A stretch of 64,000 nt of DNA from Secundilactobacillus collinoides DSM 20515 = JCM 1123 (GCF_001435975.1 NZ_AYYR01000013.1:186001-250000); one strand, 5' to 3'; shown: positions 45,452 to 54,822, counted from the stretch's first letter. Program-made: numbers and translations. The notes: generated by a model from the letters alone, not told the origin.

Positions 45452-46777
45452 CTACTTTTTACCAAGCTTTCCAGTCTGACCTTGGAATTCTGCAGAATAC
45501 TGATTCATATCAGAACGGTAACGGTCCATATCGTCGCTGAATTCAACGGCATAGTCCGCTTCTTCACCATGTTCGCCCATATCCAGACCAAGTTCTTCTT
45601 CACGACGATCGACCCGCATTGGCATGAATAATTGCATCACCTTAATGATAATGCTGCCCATGATTGCAACGAAGATGATTGTTCCCAAGGTAGCGGTAAG
45701 CTGAATCAAAAACATATGCCAGCCGCCGCCGTAGAACAACCCGTTACCAGACAAACTGGGGTTAACTGATTTCGTGGCGAACAAACCTGTCAAAATACTG
45801 CCGACGATCCCGCTGACACCGTGACAGCCAAAGGCGTCCAGAGCATCATCAACGCCGATCCAATCCTTCAAAACATTGACAAAGAAGTAACTTGCCAGCG
45901 TTCCGGCAAGGCCAATAAAGAAGGCCCCCACGATGGTGACGTAGCCGGCTGCCGGGGTAATACCGACTAACCCGCACAGGGTCCCGGTACAAACACCGAC
46001 CAAAGTCGGTTTACCATTCTTGGTAAACATGTCCAAAAGCATCCAAGCAACCATGGCCGTGGCAGTGGCTACGGTGGTTGTAATAGTAGCTTGAACGGCG
46101 ACGTTGTTCACGCCCAGCGCAGACCCAGCGTTAAATCCGTACCAGCCGATCCATAAGATTGCTGTTCCTAACAATACCCATGGCAAGTTGTAATGGGTAT
46201 GCGGCTTGTCACCGTAGTGGATCCGTTTGCCAAGGAAGGCCGATAACACAAACGCAGTGATCCCAGCGTTGATGTGCACGACGGTCCCACCGGCGAAATC
46301 CACGGTCCCAATTTTAGCTAAAATCCCATTAGGACTCCAAACCATATGTACCATTGGGTAGTAAATCAAAATTGACCATAAACAAACGAATACCAATAGA
46401 AATCTAAATCGAATTCGGCCCACAACAGCACCGACGAACAGTGCGGGTGTGATAACGGCAAACATCATTTGAAAAATAGCATACAGCCCAGTGGGAATCT
46501 GGGTAGAGGTCAACTTCGTCATGTTAACACCCGCCATAAACAAGTGTTTGATGTTTCCGACGAACCCAGCAATGTTACCTTCAAAGGACATGCTGTAACC
46601 GACGATGACCCAGAGCAAAATGGCCACCCCCGTGAGCACATAAACGGACAACATCGTGTTGACAACGTTCCGCTTAGAAACCAGACCGCCGTAAAAGAAG
46701 GCTAATCCCGGGGTCATGAACAAAACTAAAATCGTGGATAAGATCATAAAAGATACGTTGGCTAAATTCAACAGCAT
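45452..46777 (-). CDS. amtB: ammonium transporter AmtB
   Basis: 441-residue Amt protein with 11 membrane helices and no obvious signal peptide. TPGLAFFYGG, the first pore His in VVHINAGI and the second in GCHGVSGIVG are visible. The cytoplasmic C-tail has EELGLDMGEHGEEAD, the family's PII-responsive helix, followed by a 40-residue polar extension. No glnK follows or precedes. A perfect GlnR/TnrA box lies 17 bp before the start, so expression should rise under nitrogen limitation. Confidence 0.95.
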   Translation of the reverse strand: MLLNLANVSFMILSTILVLFMTPGLAFFYGGLVSKRNVVNTMLSVYVLTGVAILLWVIVGYSMSFEGNIAGFVGNIKHLFMAGVNMTKLTSTQIPTGLYAIFQMMFAVITPALFVGAVVGRIRFRFLLVFVCLWSILIYYPMVHMVWSPNGILAKIGTVDFAGGTVVHINAGITAFVLSAFLGKRIHYGDKPHTHYNLPWVLLGTAILWIGWYGFNAGSALGVNNVAVQATITTTVATATAMVAWMLLDMFTKNGKPTLVGVCTGTLCGLVGITPAAGYVTIVGAFFIGLAGTLASYFFVNVLKDWIGVDDALDAFGCHGVSGIVGSILTGLFATKSVNPSLSGNGLFYGGGWHMFLIQLTATLGTIIFVAIMGSIIIKVMQLFMPMRVDRREEELGLDMGEHGEEADYAVEFSDDMDRYRSDMNQYSAEFQGQTGKLGKK

Positions 46778-46793
46778 CGCTTCCTCTCGTTAA

Positions 46794-46810
46794 TGTTATA
46801 AATTCTAACA
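46794..46810 (-). promoter_or_regulatory. GlnR/TnrA box upstream of amtB
   Basis: TGTTA-TAAATTC-TAACA matches TGTNA-N7-TNACA at every defined position. Flanking A and T extend the dyad. It lies 17 bp upstream of the amtB ATG. Confidence 0.8.
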
Positions 46811-47206
46811 TCATTTATGAGAGACAACCACTGTTTTAATCATATGTCAGGTAGTCAGGTGTGATAAGGGAAGCGCTTACTATACCAATGCGTAAGGTTA
46901 TAAAATGATTAAAAAAATTTAAGAACTATGCGGTCTTATGTCATGTTTCATGTCGTTTCTGTGCCGGTAAAAAAAGAGCGTCAATAATTCACTAATCCCC
47001 CATTTTAAGCGTAATCAGAGCATTTTTAATCGAAATTAGTTTCTAACATCTGTGAAGAATTGCATTATTTCATCGACATCACGCCGACAGTTACCGGTGT
47101 TAGTGATGATTTTAGGAAACTGTTCAATTCTTTTTTAACACTGCGGGCAAACCGCCTTAAGACTTAAAAAAGGCGAAGGACCAAGACCCGTCCTACGCCT
47201 AACAAG
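46811..47206. other. intergenic region, amtB / rlmL-like
   Basis: 396 bp without a gene. It holds a cre-like GGGAAGCGCTTACT at 46868-46881 (mismatches only at the two end bases) and the rlmL-like terminator at 47166-47200. Confidence 0.6.
47166..47200 (-). terminator. terminator after the rlmL-like gene
   Basis: Reverse-strand stem AGGCGTAGGAC / GTCCTTCGCCT with one mismatch, then TTTTT, 6 bp past the stop. Confidence 0.85.
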
Positions 47207-48346
47207 TTATTTATTATGGTTGCGATGACCCCAGAACTGGAAGTAATCCGTTCGAAGAGCACCGTTATAAAGTTTGCGCCGCTTAGTGGCCTTTTCACCA
47301 TAGAACGACTCAAACTGCAGGTCAGCAGTTAAAATGTACTTCGACCATGTCGTCATCGGTTTGAAGGCTTGACCCATTTGCTTATAGATCTGGCGAACAC
47401 TCTTTTGATCACCCAGCCGCTTCCCGTAAGGCGGGTTAGCAATCAAAACGCCATCTTCCTGATCGGATGAAAAGTCCTTGACCGCCAATTGTTTAAACTG
47501 AATGTCGTGCAAAACGCCTGCGCCATTAGCGTTCAACTTAGCAATGTCAATCATCGAGCCGTCAATATCATATCCAGTAATGTCTAAAACAGGATTTGTT
47601 TCGGACGCGTGGGCTTCTTCTTTTAGCTGATCAGCCATCTTACGATAGTCCGGGTGCCAGTCCTCGCAAACCACGTGGCGGTTGATACCAGGCGCAATGT
47701 TGCGGCCAATCAATGCTGCCTCAATGGGAATGGTTCCTGACCCGCACATGGGATCAACGAACGGCATGTCGGTGTGCCAGCTGGTCAGTTTAATCAGCGC
47801 TGCAGCGAAGTTTTCTTTCAGCGGGGCGTCACCTTTTTCCTGACGGTAACCCCGTTTGAATAGACTGTCGCCAGTGGTGTCGAGGGTTAACGTTGCCACG
47901 TCCTTGTTGAGCGCAATTTCAAGGGGAAATAACGCGCCGCTCTCAGGGAAACGTGATTTGCGGTGATACGCTTCAGCCATTTGACTGACGATTGCCTTTT
48001 TGGTCACCGCCTGGATGTCAGACACACTGAATAACTTTGAATTCTTTGACCGGCCGTTCACTGGGAACTTGGCGTCCATTGGCAACCACTGATCCCAAGG
48101 CATGGCACTGACAGTATCAAAAATGTCATCAAAGGTCTTGGCAGGAAACTGAATTAAGATAATTTTGATGCGATCGGCGGTTCGAAGCCACAGATTGGTG
48201 CGTAATACATCGTGCATATTGCCTTTAAAAGCAACGCGGCCGTTTTCGACTTGGACGTCATAACCCATATCGCGCAGTTCCTGACCAGCAATTGCTTCAA
48301 TTCCACTGGCAGTTGCAGCATATAGGTTTAATTCTTCATTGTTCAT
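47207..48346 (-). CDS. THUMP-domain class I RNA methyltransferase (RlmL/YpsC-like)
   Basis: 379-residue methyltransferase. N-terminal THUMP domain (residues about 45-160), then a Rossmann SAM domain with DPMCGSGTIPIEAAL and the base-flipping motif IANPPYGKRLGD. It corresponds to B. subtilis YpsC, the RlmL methyltransferase half that makes m2G in 23S rRNA. ATG at 48346 follows AGGGG. It lies directly downstream of rnpB, as in B. subtilis. Confidence 0.92.
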   Translation of the reverse strand: MNNEELNLYAATASGIEAIAGQELRDMGYDVQVENGRVAFKGNMHDVLRTNLWLRTADRIKIILIQFPAKTFDDIFDTVSAMPWDQWLPMDAKFPVNGRSKNSKLFSVSDIQAVTKKAIVSQMAEAYHRKSRFPESGALFPLEIALNKDVATLTLDTTGDSLFKRGYRQEKGDAPLKENFAAALIKLTSWHTDMPFVDPMCGSGTIPIEAALIGRNIAPGINRHVVCEDWHPDYRKMADQLKEEAHASETNPVLDITGYDIDGSMIDIAKLNANGAGVLHDIQFKQLAVKDFSSDQEDGVLIANPPYGKRLGDQKSVRQIYKQMGQAFKPMTTWSKYILTADLQFESFYGEKATKRRKLYNGALRTDYFQFWGHRNHNK

Positions 48347-48460
48347 GCGTGTGCCCCTATTCCTTAGTTTTTAATGTCATCTTATCTAGCTTAAACGTGC
48401 TTGAAAGTTGCGGCAGTGAGCAGGACCGCTTTTTTCGGCGTTCATTTTAATTAATAGCCA

Positions 48461-48489
48461 CAAAAAAAGTGGACGCCTAAGCGCCCACA
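48461..48489 (-). terminator. rnpB terminator
   Basis: Reverse-strand stem GTGGGCG / CGTCCAC with one G-U pair, followed by TTTTTTT. Confidence 0.9.
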
Positions 48490-48491
48490 AT

Positions 48492-48890
48492 CCTGATTTG
48501 TAAATCGCTGTAAGCCATGTTCCGTACTTCACCTAATGCCAGGGACAGTTAGGTCAAGCGGTAATCATCTATCTCGAGAGTAAAAACTCTCCCCCCACAA
48601 CTTAGTTCATTTCCGTGTGTGAAGCGCCCCTACCGTAGTTTGGGTTGCCCGCTCGAGGGGTTTACCACGTTCCACCACTACCGTTTCCGATAGCGTCATC
48701 GTCGCTGTGGCACTTTCAGAGGTATTCACGCATAGCCGAAACCTTAGCGCTTTTCCCCGCCGTAACTTCTTTCGAAGTCCCCCGGCTTATTTTTTCACCG
48801 AGCACGAACACTACAGACATCGCAGTCTGTGCGAGCATGGACTTTCCTCAGCCGACTTAAGCCGACCGCGATTACCCACAATTTACAAAA
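48492..48890 (-). ncRNA. rnpB: RNase P RNA, type B
   Basis: Catalytic RNA that matures tRNA 5' ends. On the reverse strand it has the universal block GAGGAAAGTCCATGCTCGC, then GTAGTGTTCGTGC, GAAAGTGCCACAG, AACCCCTCGAGCGGGCAACC and near the 3' end AGATAGATGATTACCGC and ACATGGCTTACAG. These match the Bacillus type-B form. The 5' TTTGTAAAT and the 3' ATTTACAAA form helix P1, which sets the ends within a few nt. A terminator follows. gpsB lies upstream, the rlmL-like gene downstream. Confidence 0.96.
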
Positions 48891-48904
48891 AATGTTAACT
48901 TATA

Positions 48905-49255
48905 TTAAAGCCGGTGTGACGTGTTACTGTTGCTGGAATCTAACTGGGAGCCAAAGACATGGCGTTCCAGATTTGATAACCGCTTCAAGATATCCATATT
49001 CGTCACATTACTTGCTGGTTGACTCGTTTGAACCGTTTGCTGACCACCAACAGAAATCTGCTTTGTCAGCTCGTCCACCTTGGCTAACAAACGTTCATTT
49101 TCGTCCTGGAGGTGTTGATTCTCCTTCGTAAACGCTTCATAGTCTTTAATGACATTATCTAAGAAACTGTCAACATCAGCCGGGTCATAGCCCCGCATCT
49201 TCTGACGGAATTCTTTTTGTAAAATGTCCTTGGGAGTAAAATTGATCGTTGCCAT
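48905..49255 (-). CDS. gpsB: GpsB, cell-division/peptidoglycan coordinator
   Basis: 116-residue DivIVA-like protein. N-terminal membrane-binding part ([35 protein letters not shown]) is the GpsB signature and binds the cytoplasmic tail of class A PBPs. A coiled coil follows ([22 protein letters not shown]), then a Gln/Thr/Ser linker and a short C-terminal helix for hexamer formation. pbp1A, its probable partner, is 1.6 kb away. Gene order is the Bacillus one. Confidence 0.95.
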   Translation of the reverse strand: MATINFTPKDILQKEFRQKMRGYDPADVDSFLDNVIKDYEAFTKENQHLQDENERLLAKVDELTKQISVGGQQTVQTSQPASNVTNMDILKRLSNLERHVFGSQLDSSNSNTSHRL

Positions 49256-49308
49256 TTAAATACACCTCATCATTTATTCAACACCAACATTTAAGATGAT
49301 ACCAAAAA

Positions 49309-49881
49309 TTAGTCGAGATTGAAACCTTTTTTTGAATTTTCTTGAAATTCATACGCATATTCTTGCAATTGATCGAAATCAACCTGTTGCAAAGGATACG
49401 TATGACTTTCTTGCCAATGCATAATCGCATCATAATCGTACCGCGATTTGCCCTCATTGTCTACATCATATACTAAAAGTGCGCCATCCGTATGGGTCAA
49501 CATGAAACTTTGATAATTTCTTAATTGTTGCGGCGATGTATAATCTTGCTCGCTGACCGCCGCCTGAAAGTCAACCTGGGTCTTAAGATCAGCCAATTTT
49601 TCCTGATTTTCAGGCTTCCACTGATTTCCAAAATGACTGAATGGCGTCATTAATGCAACGTTAAGTTCCGGGTAATCGGCTTTCAAATTAACGGCTGCCT
49701 TTGCCGCCATCTGTTCGATACCTAACTGGCCCCCAGTGATCACCCAGGTCGTCCCATCTTCGACTGCCTGGGTGATCACCTTCGTCAACGCGTAATTGAT
49801 GACTTGATACTTTGGTTCTGTTTCTGAAAATAATCCCAGTTCATACGATCGATAACCCGTGATCCACAATCTTTGTGCCAT
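49309..49881 (-). CDS. ypsA: YpsA (DUF1273, SLOG superfamily)
   Basis: 190-residue DUF1273 protein. It begins MAQRLWITGYRSYELGLF, and TWVITGGQLGIEQMAA is the Gly-rich nucleotide loop of the SLOG/Rossmann fold. B. subtilis YpsA affects division and oxidative stress resistance. I chose the ATG at 49881 behind AAAGGAGC; the longer frame to 49917 would include that site. It is divergent from recU and upstream of gpsB. Confidence 0.92.
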   Translation of the reverse strand: MAQRLWITGYRSYELGLFSETEPKYQVINYALTKVITQAVEDGTTWVITGGQLGIEQMAAKAAVNLKADYPELNVALMTPFSHFGNQWKPENQEKLADLKTQVDFQAAVSEQDYTSPQQLRNYQSFMLTHTDGALLVYDVDNEGKSRYDYDAIMHWQESHTYPLQQVDFDQLQEYAYEFQENSKKGFNLD

Positions 49882-50236
49882 ATTGCCCGGCTCCTTTCTG
49901 CTTAATCTAACTTTCATATGCTGGGCACGTCATCAGGATGAGAAATCGTGTCAGCACTTTTAGAATTCCTCTGAACGTGATAGGCTAGGTCGAAGATGGA
50001 CATAGATAGAAACAATCATACACGCGCCCACCTTAAAATAACTTAAAAATATCGGAATAGTGTCCGATATTCAGACATTTTGGAAACATGTGTTTGATAA
50101 TTTATCGAGAACTAAGCCCGATATCACGCGTTTTTTGCATTTACTTGTTTATTGAAAACGCGTCCCTTGGTATAATAACACTAACTGGGTAAACTTAGTT
50201 TCGACTAATTCATAACGAAAAGAGATGATCCGGTCT
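49882..50236. other. divergent intergenic region, ypsA / recU
   Basis: 355 bp. An inverted repeat AATATCGGA-N6-TCCGATATT lies at 50048-50071 with no T-run, so it may be an operator. An extended -10 promoter TGGTATAAT (TATAAT at 50171-50176) serves recU-pbp1A. Confidence 0.65.
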
Positions 50237-50827
50237 GTGACAATTCATTATCCGAACGGTGCCCGCTTTTCGCCAAGCCAGCAGCCCAACAAAAAATTGA
50301 AGCTGACGACATATGGCGGCCGTGGTATGACTTTAGAACAGGAGCTTAATGAAAGCAACCAATATTACCTAGCGAACGATGTTGCTGTCATTCATAAAAA
50401 GCCAACCCCCATTCAAATCGTCAAAGTCGATTACCCCAAGCGCTCCGCCGCAGTTATTCGGGAAGCTTACTTCCGTCAAGCTTCCACCACGGACTACAAT
50501 GGCATCTATCGTGGTCGTTACATTGACTTTGATGCCAAGGAGACCCAGGAAACGACCCGCTTTCCACTAGATAACTTCCACAAACATCAAATTGAGCACA
50601 TGCGAAGTTGTTTAAAACAGGGCGGTATCTGTTTTGGCCTGGTCAAGTTTGTTAAATTAGATCAGCTATACTTACTAAAGGCGACGGATCTCATATCTTA
50701 CTGGGACCATCAGGACACGGGGCGCAAATCGATTCCGTTAAAGGTGTTTGACGACATCGCGCTGCCGATCCACTACCGACTCAACCCAATTATTCCCTAT
50801 CTCGATGCGGTTGATCACCTTATTTAA
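50237..50827 (+). CDS. recU: RecU, Holliday junction resolvase
   Basis: 196-residue RecU. The core GGRGMTLEQELNESNQYYL, IHKKPTPIQIVKVDYPKRSAAVI and STTDYNGIYRGRYIDFDAKET (with catalytic Asp and Glu) match the family. I prefer the GTG at 50237 (MTIHYPNG, the usual N-terminus), because AAAAGAGATGAT, which covers the upstream ATG at 50225, is itself a near-complete ribosome binding site. pbp1A follows 25 bp later, the standard recU-pbp1A pair linking chromosome segregation to cell-wall synthesis. Confidence 0.9.
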   Translation: MTIHYPNGARFSPSQQPNKKLKLTTYGGRGMTLEQELNESNQYYLANDVAVIHKKPTPIQIVKVDYPKRSAAVIREAYFRQASTTDYNGIYRGRYIDFDAKETQETTRFPLDNFHKHQIEHMRSCLKQGGICFGLVKFVKLDQLYLLKATDLISYWDHQDTGRKSIPLKVFDDIALPIHYRLNPIIPYLDAVDHLI

Positions 50828-50851
50828 CGCCTTAATCAAAGGAGCTTACTT

Positions 50852-53194
50852 ATGTCAAGTAATTCAAATAACGACGAGACTCGTTCTGGGCGGCGACGGC
50901 GAAATGCCAAGCCCAAGCGAAAACGTCATCTATTTCGCAATATATTCACGACTTTACTGGTCTTGTTCTTAGGGGCCATCCTAGCTGGTGCGGGGCTGTT
51001 CTTCTATTACGCTCAAGGTGCGCCAAACATCACCGAATCTGAATTATCCAGTGATACATCCACCAAAGTGTACGATGCGAACAACAACGTTATTTCTCGG
51101 TTAGGTGCTCAAAACCGGGATTACGTTAAATCCAGCAAGATTCCCAGCACTTTGAAATCAGCTGTCGTTTCCATTGAAGACCGCCGATTCTATAAGGAAC
51201 ACGGGGTTGACCCGATTCGAATCGTTGAGGCCGCCTTTTCTAACCTGCGCGGCTCTTCACTTGGAATGCAGGGTGGGAGTACCCTGACCCAGCAACTTGT
51301 CAAACTGTCCGTTTTCTCAACGTCAAGTGCTGACCGGACGCTAAAACGAAAAGCGCAAGAAGCGTGGTTAGCCATTAAGGTCGACCAAAAGTACAGCAAG
51401 TCAAAAATTCTCGAATTCTACATTAACAAGGTTTACATGGGTAACGGGGTCTACGGTATGGAAACGGCGGCCAAATACTACTATGGGAAGTCGTTAAGTC
51501 ACCTCACCCTGCCGCAGCTGGCAATGTTAGCCGGGATGCCACAAAGTCCGACTAACTACGACCCAACCCGGTACCCAAAGTACGCGACCTACCGGCGTAA
51601 CCAAGTTTTGACAGCGATGGCACAGAATAAAGTCATCACCTCAGCTCAGGCCAAGGCCGCTGAAAAAACCAGCGTTAAAACTGGTTTAGCAAAGACCCAC
51701 CCCGTAACAACCGTCACAAATAAGAACCAAAAGTACATTGATGCCTACTTGAAACAGGTCTACGCAGAATTGAAGGCCGATGGCTATAACACCAGTACTG
51801 ATGGCCTCCGGGTCTACACGAACCTTGATATGTCGGCGCAAAAACATCTGTACAATATCGTTAACTCAAGCAACTACGTCAGCTTCCCAAGCAAGAAGTT
51901 CCAGGTTGGTGCAACGTTGGTCAACCCGAATAATGGGAAGGTCACCGCGATGATTGGGGGCCGGAAGACAGGCAATGTCAGCTTCGGCCTGAACCGGGCC
52001 GTCCAAACCGATCGGTCCAGCGGGTCGACCATCAAACCTCTGATGGATTACGGACCAGCCATTCAGTACCTGAAATATCCAACCTATCAACCTGTTAAAG
52101 ATACGGCTTATACGTATCCGGGGACGACAAAATCACTAAATGATTTTGATGATAAGTACGAAGGCACGATTACGATGCGTAAAGCGCTGGTCGAATCTCG
52201 GAACATTCCAGCTATCCGGACACTTGACGCGGTCGGCATTACGAAAGCCACTAAATTTATGGCCGGTCTCGGCATGACCTTCAAGAACAAACTGACCTTG
52301 CAAAACGGGATCGGCGCGTACATCTCCACCGAACAAGAAGCTGCCGGATACAGCGCATTCGCGAATGGCGGCACCTATTACAAGCCAACCCTGCTGAACA
52401 AGGTTGTGACTAAGGATGGTAAATCCCATTCTTACAGCAGCACTGGTAAGAAAGCCATGTCCTCAGCGACGGCGTTTATGATTACCAACATGTTGAAGGG
52501 TGTTATTAACAGTTCCGACGGTTCCGGCACTTCAGCCGCTATTTCAGGCTTATACCAAGCTGGGAAGACTGGGACGACCGCCTATCCTGACGATTATGCA
52601 AGCAAGGTGCCATCAAGCAGCACGATGGATTCTTGGTTTACCGGTTACACTAAGAACTACTCGCTTTCCGTTTGGACCGGGTACGATAAACAGTACGCCT
52701 CAGGTGGCTACGTTACTGAGGATGAAACCAAGATAGCCCAAGAAATCTACAAGTACGAAATGACCTACCTCGCCCAGAACGAGAACGTCTCCAACACCGA
52801 TTGGACAAAACCAAGTGACGTGGTGGAAACTAAGAAGAACGGGGTCACGGAATACTACATTCAGGGTTATCCTGGTGATACGACGACAAGCGCTAATGGC
52901 GGTACGTCGACCACTTACAGCAGTTCTTCAAGCAGTGCGACGGATTCCAGTTCAAGTAATGAAGCCACGACCAATAGTTCAACGACTTCGTCCACGAGTT
53001 CAACGGATTCTTCTAGTTCGTCCACTTCGACGGAACAGCAACCAACCGGCGGCAGCGGTAGCGGTTCTGGCAGTGATGGTACAAGTACTGAGACGACAAA
53101 TTCATCGTCGACGTCGACCACCACTTCTGAAAGCACTGGCGGATCGACTGGTGGCACAACATCTAGTAAATCAAGCGCAACTGCAAACAGTTAA
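50852..53194 (+). CDS. pbp1A: class A penicillin-binding protein PBP1A
   Basis: 780-residue bifunctional PBP. Basic cytoplasmic tail with one membrane helix (residues about 30-55), GT51 transglycosylase (SIEDRRFYKEHGVD, GGSTLTQQLVKLS), then transpeptidase with SxxK in SGSTIKPLMDY, SRNIPA for SxN, and AGKTGTTAY. The last 120 residues are a low-complexity Ser/Thr/Gly stretch ending in TSSKSSATANS, likely a flexible wall-spanning tail. Coupled with recU; terminator follows. Confidence 0.95.
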   Translation: MSSNSNNDETRSGRRRRNAKPKRKRHLFRNIFTTLLVLFLGAILAGAGLFFYYAQGAPNITESELSSDTSTKVYDANNNVISRLGAQNRDYVKSSKIPSTLKSAVVSIEDRRFYKEHGVDPIRIVEAAFSNLRGSSLGMQGGSTLTQQLVKLSVFSTSSADRTLKRKAQEAWLAIKVDQKYSKSKILEFYINKVYMGNGVYGMETAAKYYYGKSLSHLTLPQLAMLAGMPQSPTNYDPTRYPKYATYRRNQVLTAMAQNKVITSAQAKAAEKTSVKTGLAKTHPVTTVTNKNQKYIDAYLKQVYAELKADGYNTSTDGLRVYTNLDMSAQKHLYNIVNSSNYVSFPSKKFQVGATLVNPNNGKVTAMIGGRKTGNVSFGLNRAVQTDRSSGSTIKPLMDYGPAIQYLKYPTYQPVKDTAYTYPGTTKSLNDFDDKYEGTITMRKALVESRNIPAIRTLDAVGITKATKFMAGLGMTFKNKLTLQNGIGAYISTEQEAAGYSAFANGGTYYKPTLLNKVVTKDGKSHSYSSTGKKAMSSATAFMITNMLKGVINSSDGSGTSAAISGLYQAGKTGTTAYPDDYASKVPSSSTMDSWFTGYTKNYSLSVWTGYDKQYASGGYVTEDETKIAQEIYKYEMTYLAQNENVSNTDWTKPSDVVETKKNGVTEYYIQGYPGDTTTSANGGTSTTYSSSSSSATDSSSSNEATTNSSTTSSTSSTDSSSSSTSTEQQPTGGSGSGSGSDGTSTETTNSSSTSTTTSESTGGSTGGTTSSKSSATANS

Positions 53195-53206
53195 CACGAC
53201 TATCTG

Positions 53207-53250
53207 AAAACCCCGTTGATATCCATGTATCGATATCAACGGGGTTTTTG
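53207..53250 (+). terminator. terminator after pbp1A
   Basis: Stem AAACCCCGTTGATATC / GATATCAACGGGGTTT, perfect over 16 bp with an 8-nt loop, then TT-rich. It lies 14 bp past the stop. Confidence 0.93.
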
Positions 53251-53335
53251 TGTTTTATTCAGGAAAACGATTTCATGATATACTGATTGCGAACACCAAA
53301 CGCCCAATATTAACTATCAGACGGAGGCTTTTCAA

Positions 53336-53977
53336 ATGACGACAAATGAATCTCGAATGTTAGCAGGCAAGTTATATAACGTCTACGATGCCAAAATGGC
53401 AAAAAAAGGCGACCGCAAACAAGCGTTATTGGCGACCATTAATCACGCCGGGCCGCATGAAGATGTGCAGCCAAAATTCGCTGAGTTGCTGGGGCAGACC
53501 GGCGCTCGTTGCTATATCGAACCACCCTTTTTCTGCGACTTTGGCGATCACATTTCACTGGGCGATGACGTGTACATCAACACGAATGCCGTTTTTCTTG
53601 ATTCCGGTCAGATCACAATTGGTGACCGGGTGCTGATTGGTCCGCGGGTCAACCTATTTGCGGCCAGTCACCCGATTGCTGCCGATGTTCGAACTAAATG
53701 GTTAGCACTCGGTCACCCCATCGTCATTGGCAACAACGTCTGGCTTGGCGGTGGCGTGACAGTCAACCCCGGCGTGACAATTGGCGAGAACACAATTATT
53801 GGGTCTGGGGCCGTCGTGACCCATGATGTGCCGGCCAACGTGGTCGCCGCCGGCAACCCATGCCGAGTCATTCGGCCAATCACTGAAGCGGACCAAAACT
53901 ATTGGCACCAGCAGGAACAAGACTACCTTGAGGAAATGGGCCCGCTTGATTCGCATAATGGCCCATCGCAGGACTAA
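53336..53977 (+). CDS. sugar O-acetyltransferase (maltose/galactoside acetyltransferase-like)
   Basis: 213-residue left-handed beta-helix acetyltransferase: N-terminal Mac domain (MLAGKLYNVYDAKMAKK), hexapeptide repeats (ISLGDDVYINTNAVFLD, VWLGGGVTVNPGVTIGENTIIGSGAVV) and the catalytic His in ASHPI. It transfers acetyl from acetyl-CoA to a sugar hydroxyl. It sits between pbp1A and dnaD, where nth and ypoC are found in B. subtilis. Acts alone. Confidence 0.9.
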   Translation: MTTNESRMLAGKLYNVYDAKMAKKGDRKQALLATINHAGPHEDVQPKFAELLGQTGARCYIEPPFFCDFGDHISLGDDVYINTNAVFLDSGQITIGDRVLIGPRVNLFAASHPIAADVRTKWLALGHPIVIGNNVWLGGGVTVNPGVTIGENTIIGSGAVVTHDVPANVVAAGNPCRVIRPITEADQNYWHQQEQDYLEEMGPLDSHNGPSQD

Positions 53978-54017
53978 AATGGCCCGCTAACCTCTTTCAC
54001 CATCGATAACCAAGGAA

Positions 54018-54082
54018 TTTTAACCACAATTCGAAAACGCCTGAAATCAATTGAATTCAGGCGTTTTTGAATTGTGGTTAAA
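54018..54082. terminator. long bidirectional terminator
   Basis: Stem TTTAACCACAATTC / GAATTGTGGTTAAA plus inner AAAACGCCTGAA / TTCAGGCGTTTT. It serves the converging acetyltransferase and dnaD genes. Confidence 0.85.
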
Positions 54083-54087
54083 TTTTG

Positions 54088-54822
54088 CTAATTTTGGGTT
54101 GAATCACTCTGATCCCCAATATTAAAGAGCGGAATGTCAGGTATTTTTGAAGTATCTGCCCCTTTTGTGCCGGACTTTCCCTGCCCATTATTGCGGGTAT
54201 TTCCCTGGTGCCGATCCTTTTCTTGCTGGACTTGTTCAGGCGTGGTGATGTGCTTTTTCTCCCAGGATAACAAGATTCGATCCATATACTTAAGGTTATA
54301 CACCTGACTAAGAACCGCCTCTTTTAAAGCGAGTTGAATCATTTCACCAGAGTAGTGATCCTCATCCAGCCACTGGGCAATTGTTTCCAATTCGATTGGC
54401 GACAGTGGCCGGCCAAATTCGGATTCAACTTGCTTAAAGACCACTTGGCGATCATTAGTTGCCGTTTCTTTAACGTTCGCGGTTTCTTTATTAACCACAA
54501 ACTGCGCCAATTTTTCGTACAATTGCGTAAAGTCATATGAATCCTGTGCCAACTGATCTTTTTGGTGCGTAGTTTTGATCTGCATTAAATTTTTACTGAT
54601 CATCTCGTGCAACGATTGGAACACCTGATTCTCAGACAGTCCAATCGCTTGGCCAACAGTGGCCGATGGTGGAAAAGCGTTGCCGTGATCCGCAAAACTT
54701 TTCAATTGCAAATAAATTAAAAATTGCTCATTTGTCATACCTAAGTCCCGGTAATGACGCAACAATAACGTTGACACCACGGTGTTGCCGGATGCCAGTA
54801 ACACACTTGTGAATGCATCCAC
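54088..54822 (-). CDS. dnaD: DnaD, replication initiation/primosome protein
   Basis: 244-residue DnaD. N-terminal winged helix (MTNEQFLIYLQLKSFADHGNAFPPS), then the DnaD/DnaB2 domain ending in YLKYMDRILLSWEKK-like YNLKYMDRILLSWEK, which binds DNA. The C-tail is polar and Gln/Gly-rich. It loads the helicase with DnaB and DnaI (family). The start is GTG at 54822 behind AAGGGGG. It is downstream of asnS after a 354-bp hairpin-rich gap. Confidence 0.93.
   Translation of the reverse strand: MDAFTSVLLASGNTVVSTLLLRHYRDLGMTNEQFLIYLQLKSFADHGNAFPPSATVGQAIGLSENQVFQSLHEMISKNLMQIKTTHQKDQLAQDSYDFTQLYEKLAQFVVNKETANVKETATNDRQVVFKQVESEFGRPLSPIELETIAQWLDEDHYSGEMIQLALKEAVLSQVYNLKYMDRILLSWEKKHITTPEQVQQEKDRHQGNTRNNGQGKSGTKGADTSKIPDIPLFNIGDQSDSTQN

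Noticed and set aside
45246-45479. 77-codon forward frame beside amtB
   Set aside because: Runs antisense into the amtB 3' end, no ribosome binding site.
48645-49131. Three forward frames of 63-100 codons
   Set aside because: They are the antisense of rnpB and gpsB.
52915-53157. 80-codon Val/Glu-rich reverse frame
   Set aside because: Shadow of the Ser/Thr repeat codons in the pbp1A tail.
52865-53190. Ser/Thr-rich stretch as a frameshifted or foreign segment
   Set aside because: The frame is continuous and such tails are common on lactobacillar class A PBPs.
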